The notes beneath the pieces were generated by a model. The model was given only the letters and a program-made list of their open reading frames with translations. It searched no databases and was not told the origin of the DNA. Made by a program: the position numbers and the translations under genes. Shown piece after piece: positions 60,640 through 64,000 of a DNA stretch of 64,000 nucleotides; within the stretch, counting starts at the first letter, position 1, and every line of letters starts with the position of its first letter. This DNA comes from Gemmatimonadota bacterium (GTDB lineage: Bacteria > Gemmatimonadota > Gemmatimonadetes > Longimicrobiales > Gaopeijiaceae), in contig JAJDUP010000033.1 of NCBI GenBank assembly GCA_022826565.1, positions 62,001 to 126,000 of the forward strand, written 5' to 3'.

Positions 60640-61095
60640 ATGACAGATCAATCACCCTCCCGCATCGCCCGTGTTGCGTCCGTGGCCGCCGTTACGGGCG
60701 CCCTCGTTGTCAGCCTGGCGGCGTTTGCAGACCGTGTGGACCCTCAACCCGGCCTCCAGAGGAGTTCCGTCGCGAGCGTGGCGCTGTCCGCACAGGACAC
60801 CGTCAGCTTCGCGAACGACGTGCTGCCGATCTTCCAGCAGCGCTGCGCGGAGTGCCACGGGGCCACCGACGAGAACGGCGAGGTCCGCACCGAAGTCAGC
60901 CTCAACCTGATCGAGTACGAGAGGGTCATGGCCGGATCCGAGTTCGGCACGGTCATCGAGGCCGGCGACCCCGCCAACAGCTTTCTGCTGGACATGATCG
61001 TGGACGGCACCATGCCCGAGCAGGGGGATCCGGTGCCCGAGGAGGAGATCGCGATCATCCGGGCCTGGATCGAGGCGGGCGCGCCGAACAACTGA
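60640..61095 (+). CDS. Exported c-type cytochrome (planctomycete-type monohaem domain)
   Basis: 151 residues. After a signal-like segment (AAVTGALVVSLAAFA), the FANDVLPIFQQRCAECHGA stretch has the CAECH haem-binding site (CxxCH) in the arrangement of PSCyt1-type domains, ending IIRAWIEAGAPNN, where a downstream GTMP (Met) could be the sixth haem ligand. The protein therefore carries one covalent haem. It follows the His-rich exported protein by 16 bases and likely accepts or donates electrons in the periplasm; the partner is not known. Confidence 0.9.
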   Translation: MTDQSPSRIARVASVAAVTGALVVSLAAFADRVDPQPGLQRSSVASVALSAQDTVSFANDVLPIFQQRCAECHGATDENGEVRTEVSLNLIEYERVMAGSEFGTVIEAGDPANSFLLDMIVDGTMPEQGDPVPEEEIAIIRAWIEAGAPNN

Positions 61096-61200
61096 TCGCG
61101 GCTTCGGACGGGCTCGCCTGATGTGGGGTGGGCCCGTCCGGCGTACGCGGGGAGTGCGGGGGTTCCCCGGACGGCCGCGCCCCAGCGCCGGCAGTTGCCG

Positions 61201-62031
61201 CTATTGCTGGCCGCCTCCCCGCCGCCGCAGCCACTCCACCGTCAACAGCAGCAGAGCGGCAAACACGATCAGAAAGGTGGCCACTGCCAGGATCGCCGGA
61301 CTGATCTGCTCGCGGATCCCCGACCACATCTGGCGCGGGATCGTGCGCTGCTCCACCCCACCCATGAAAAGCACCACGACGACCTCGTCGAAGGACACGG
61401 CGAAGGCGAAGAGCGCGCCCGAAATCACGCCGGGTGCGATGAGCGGCAGCTGCACGCGGCGGAAAGCGGTCCACGGGCCCGCCCCCAGGCTGGCTGCGGC
61501 GCGGGTGAGATTGCGGTCGAAGGCGGCGAGGGTGGCCGTGACCGTGACCACCACGAACGGCACCCCCAGCGTCGCGTGCGCCAGGATGATGCCCAGGTGG
61601 GTCTGGCCGAGGCCGAGGTCGGAGTAGAAGAAGAACATTCCGGCGGCAGCGATGATCACGGGCGTCACCATGGGTGAAATCAGGATCCCCATGATGGCGC
61701 GCCGGGCGGGCACGCCGGGGCTGGCGAGTCCGAGGGCGGCGAGTGTGCCCAGCACGGTGGCCAGGACCGTTGCGCTGACGCCGATCACGAGGCTGTTCAC
61801 CATGCTTCCGCGCCATGCCTCGTTCTCGACGATCTCACGGTACCACCTCAGCGAGTACGCCTCCGAGTCGAGGCGCAACATCCCCTCGGTGAAGGTGAAG
61901 TAGGGCTCGGCGTTGAAGCTGAGCGGGATGATCACCAGGATCGGAGCCACCAGGAACAGGAAGACCGCCGCGCAGAACACGAGGTAGGCGATTCGGCCCA
62001 TGCCGGGGCCCGTCCCTGTGGCGGCCGCCAT
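61201..62031 (-). CDS. ABC transporter permease, spermidine/putrescine (PotC) type
   Basis: Inner-membrane subunit of a polyamine-type importer. The 276-residue product has six hydrophobic segments and the EAA loop (RAAASLGAGPWTAFRRVQLPLIAPG), which docks on the ATPase. The N-terminal VAPILVIIPLSFN and FTEGMLRLDSEAYSLRWYREI are typical of PotC-like permeases. The start at 62031 is 2 bases after the stop of the other permease (TGACG-ATG), so the two are translated together. No ATPase gene is in this window. Confidence 0.93.
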   Translation of the reverse strand: MAAATGTGPGMGRIAYLVFCAAVFLFLVAPILVIIPLSFNAEPYFTFTEGMLRLDSEAYSLRWYREIVENEAWRGSMVNSLVIGVSATVLATVLGTLAALGLASPGVPARRAIMGILISPMVTPVIIAAAGMFFFYSDLGLGQTHLGIILAHATLGVPFVVVTVTATLAAFDRNLTRAAASLGAGPWTAFRRVQLPLIAPGVISGALFAFAVSFDEVVVVLFMGGVEQRTIPRQMWSGIREQISPAILAVATFLIVFAALLLLTVEWLRRRGGGQQ

Positions 62032-62033
62032 CG

Positions 62034-63260
62034 TCAGCTCAGCCCCATCCGCTCGACGCCCACGAGCCTGTCGTACAGCACATACAGCACCAGCACGCCG
62101 AGCAGCAGCACTCCGCCCAGCGCCCCCGCGAGTCCCCAGTTCAGCGAGGTCTGCATGTGGTAGGCGATCATGCCGGAGATGAGTTGGCCGTCGCTGCCGC
62201 CGACGAGCGCGGGCGTGATGTAGAAGCCGATCGCCAGGATGAAGACGAGCAGCGATCCCGCACCCACGCCGGGTAGCGACTGCGGCCAGTACACGCGCAG
62301 GAAGGCCTGCCGGGGTGTGGCGCCCAGCGAGGCCGCCGCGTTCATGTGGTCGCGGGGTATGGTGCGCATGACCGAGTAGAGGGGCAGGACCATGAACGGA
62401 AGCAGGACATGGGTCATGGCGACGATCGTGCCGGTCATGTTGTAGATCATGGCCAGGCGGCCATCGTCGCCGATGAGTCCCAGCGTGACGAGAAGGTCGT
62501 TGATCACACCCTGGGTCTGCAGCAGCACGATCCAGGCGGTGGTCCTCACCAGCAGCGAGGTCCAGAACGGTACCAGGACCAGGACCAGGAGCAGGTTCGC
62601 CCGGCGGGGCGGCGCCTGGGCGATGAGGTGCGCGATCGGGTAGCCGAGGAGGAGGCACAGGAAGGTGATGGCGCTGCTGACCAGCAAGGTGCGCCAGAAG
62701 AGGCGCAGGTAGATGCGCCGTTCTTCCGGCTGGCGCGTGACCGACCCGTCGGGCAGGCGCTGCATGTCCACCGCGTTGAGGTAGTGGCGTGCCGTGAAAC
62801 GCTGGCCGGTGGACTTGATCGCGTGCCAGGTCGCGGGGTCGTTCCAGGCTTCGTTGATGCCGCTGAAGACATCGCGCCACGGGCCGGCTTCGATGTCTTC
62901 CAGTGCGCGGGCGGTGCGGGTGAAGACGCTGCGCATGCCACTCTGCACCCGGTTGACCCGTCCCGCGACCTGGCCCAGGGTCCGGTCCTCGCGCGCTTGA
63001 TTCAGTTCACGGGCCGCCGCCGCGTAGACGGGCTCGGGAGGCAGCCCCTCGCCGTTCCAGTCGTGCAGGAGCGACACGGTCTCCGGGAGCGCGTCCGCGA
63101 CGACGGGATCGTGGACGCTGCGCACCAGCATGGTCACCAGCGGCGCGATGAAGGTCACCCCGACGAAGAGCAGAAGCGGCGTGACCAGCCCGAACGCCCG
63201 GAGACGAGCTCCCGACCCCGGGCCTGCGGAGTAGCGCCTGGGTTGGCGTGCCCCGGTCAT
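62034..63260 (-). CDS. ABC transporter permease, spermidine/putrescine (PotB) type
   Basis: Second membrane subunit, 408 residues, longer than PotB of E. coli (~275) because of an extra ~120-residue region between the first and second membrane segments (from SVHDPVVADALPETV to LPDGSVTRQPEERR), which faces the periplasm. The EAA loop AAASLGATPRQAFLRVYWPQSLPG is clear. It ends 2 bases before the PotC-type gene and starts 4 bases after the stop of the binding-protein gene, so all three are one operon. Confidence 0.92.
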   Translation of the reverse strand: MTGARQPRRYSAGPGSGARLRAFGLVTPLLLFVGVTFIAPLVTMLVRSVHDPVVADALPETVSLLHDWNGEGLPPEPVYAAAARELNQAREDRTLGQVAGRVNRVQSGMRSVFTRTARALEDIEAGPWRDVFSGINEAWNDPATWHAIKSTGQRFTARHYLNAVDMQRLPDGSVTRQPEERRIYLRLFWRTLLVSSAITFLCLLLGYPIAHLIAQAPPRRANLLLVLVLVPFWTSLLVRTTAWIVLLQTQGVINDLLVTLGLIGDDGRLAMIYNMTGTIVAMTHVLLPFMVLPLYSVMRTIPRDHMNAAASLGATPRQAFLRVYWPQSLPGVGAGSLLVFILAIGFYITPALVGGSDGQLISGMIAYHMQTSLNWGLAGALGGVLLLGVLVLYVLYDRLVGVERMGLS

Positions 63261-63264
63261 GCCC

Positions 63265-64000
63265 TCAGCGTGCCAGCCACGCGCCGAAGCGCTCGTTCAG
63301 TTCGTCCTGGTGGTCGACCCACCAGGCCCAGTCGTAGCGCAGCGCGCGCGCCGCGTTGGCGGGGCTGGCCGGCATGTGCGGCGCCATGTCCACGCCCGCC
63401 GCCAGATGGGTGGTCACGAGCGGCATGCCCGACTTGCGCGTGGGCGAGTACGAGATCCGGCGGGCGATCCCGGCCAACACGTCGGCGCTGGTGGCGAAGG
63501 CCACATACTCCAGGGCTTCGTCGAGCCTGCGCGTCCCCGCGACGATCCCAAGCTGCCCAAAAGCGAGCAACTGCGCGTCCCAGACGATCACGAAGGGCTG
63601 GTCCTCCAGCACCTGCGCGTGGGTGACGCGTCCGTTGTACGCCGTGCTCATGACCACTTCACCATCCGCCAGCATCTGTTGCGGCTGGGCTCCGGCCTCC
63701 CACCAGATGACCTCGTCCCTGATCGTCTCGAGTTTGCGGAAGGCCCGGTCGATCCCCTCCGGCCTGTCCAGCGTGGCGTAGACCTCATCGAGCGGCACGC
63801 CGTCGGCGACCAGCGCAAATTCCAGGTTCCCCTGGGCGATGCGCCGCATGCCGCGGCGGCCGGGGAATCTCTCCAGGTCGAAGAAGTCCGCCATGGTAGT
63901 GGGCATTTCACCCGGGATGTGGTCGCTGTTGTATGCGTAGACGGTGGACCCGTAAATGAAAGGCGCTCCGCACCCGACCTGGGTCTCATCAACGAAGTCA
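63265..64000 (-). CDS. Periplasmic solute-binding protein of the polyamine ABC transporter (cut by window edge)
   Basis: C-terminal ~245 residues of an extracellular solute-binding protein of the PotD/PotF type. The visible blocks are GAPFIYGSTVYAYNSDHIPGE near the cut edge, then TMADFFDLERFPGRRGMRR, ALVADGVPLDEVY, and VMSTAYNGRVTHAQ (ligand-binding region), ending DELNERFGAWLAR. The signal peptide and first domain lie beyond 64000. Four bases separate its stop from the PotB-type gene. Polyamine specificity is by family; it may instead bind another small organic cation. Confidence 0.87.
   Translation of the reverse strand, partial: DFVDETQVGCGAPFIYGSTVYAYNSDHIPGEMPTTMADFFDLERFPGRRGMRRIAQGNLEFALVADGVPLDEVYATLDRPEGIDRAFRKLETIRDEVIWWEAGAQPQQMLADGEVVMSTAYNGRVTHAQVLEDQPFVIVWDAQLLAFGQLGIVAGTRRLDEALEYVAFATSADVLAGIARRISYSPTRKSGMPLVTTHLAAGVDMAPHMPASPANAARALRYDWAWWVDHQDELNERFGAWLAR

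Overview
The window is GC-rich, densely coded bacterial chromosome. The best guess is a Gemmatimonadota-type lineage. This is inferred from gene content, not from a marker gene: a BlaI-type repressor next to an M56 sensor carrying TonB C-terminal domains, many signal-peptide-bearing S9/M14/M16 peptidases, amidohydrolases fused to TolB-like propellers, CehA/McbA-type PHP lipoproteins, and frequent GTG starts with 4-bp stop/start overlaps. A type A RNase P RNA and three tRNAs confirm Bacteria. No phage, insertion sequence, integron or CRISPR array was seen; the only mobile-type module is a VapBC toxin-antitoxin pair. Layout 1-25 kb: a cut-off copper P-type ATPase overlaps holA, followed by an ECF sigma/anti-sigma pair, a NUDIX hydrolase, a two-subunit M16 peptidase, an aminotransferase, an SRAP protein, an aspartoacylase-like deacylase, a GCS2-CBS fusion, an iodotyrosine-deiodinase-like nitroreductase, a leucine-dehydrogenase-type enzyme and TerC. 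Then come tRNA-Arg and rnpB, a secreted histidine phosphatase, a DUF481 outer-membrane protein, an aquaporin, a persulfide-dioxygenase/rhodanese pair, a Spy-like protein, a His/Glu/Gly-rich lipoprotein, tRNA-Lys, a type I phosphomannose isomerase and the BlaI/M56-TonB pair. Layout 26-46 kb: an exported hydrolase region with two S9 peptidases, a PHP lipoprotein, an APC permease with two universal-stress domains, a TolB-amidohydrolase, two alpha/beta hydrolases, two serine hydrolases and a class A beta-lactamase-like protein. Together these look like a peptide/amide scavenging set. Layout 46-54 kb: a housekeeping run on the minus strand, read trpS, dapA, purA, ffh, rpsP, rimM, trmD, rplS, rnhB, tRNA-Lys. 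Layout 54-64 kb: an inositol-monophosphatase-type protein, VapBC, an M14 carboxypeptidase, an HpcH/HpaI aldolase-fold protein with a lipobox, a His-rich exported protein paired with a monohaem cytochrome, and a spermidine/putrescine-type ABC importer (two permeases and a cut-off binding protein). The most unusual non-gene signal is a short AT-rich motif in this GC-rich sequence, built as GTAAA, 7 bases, TGACA-like, 3 bases, TGTAA, at four places (18906, 31189, 45194, 59388). The copy at 31189 extends into a near-perfect 14-bp inverted repeat filling the gap between two converging stop codons. The other main leads are the lipoprotein aldolase, the beta-lactamase-like protein without the usual Glu166, the duplicated TonB domains in the M56 sensor, and the His-rich lipoprotein.
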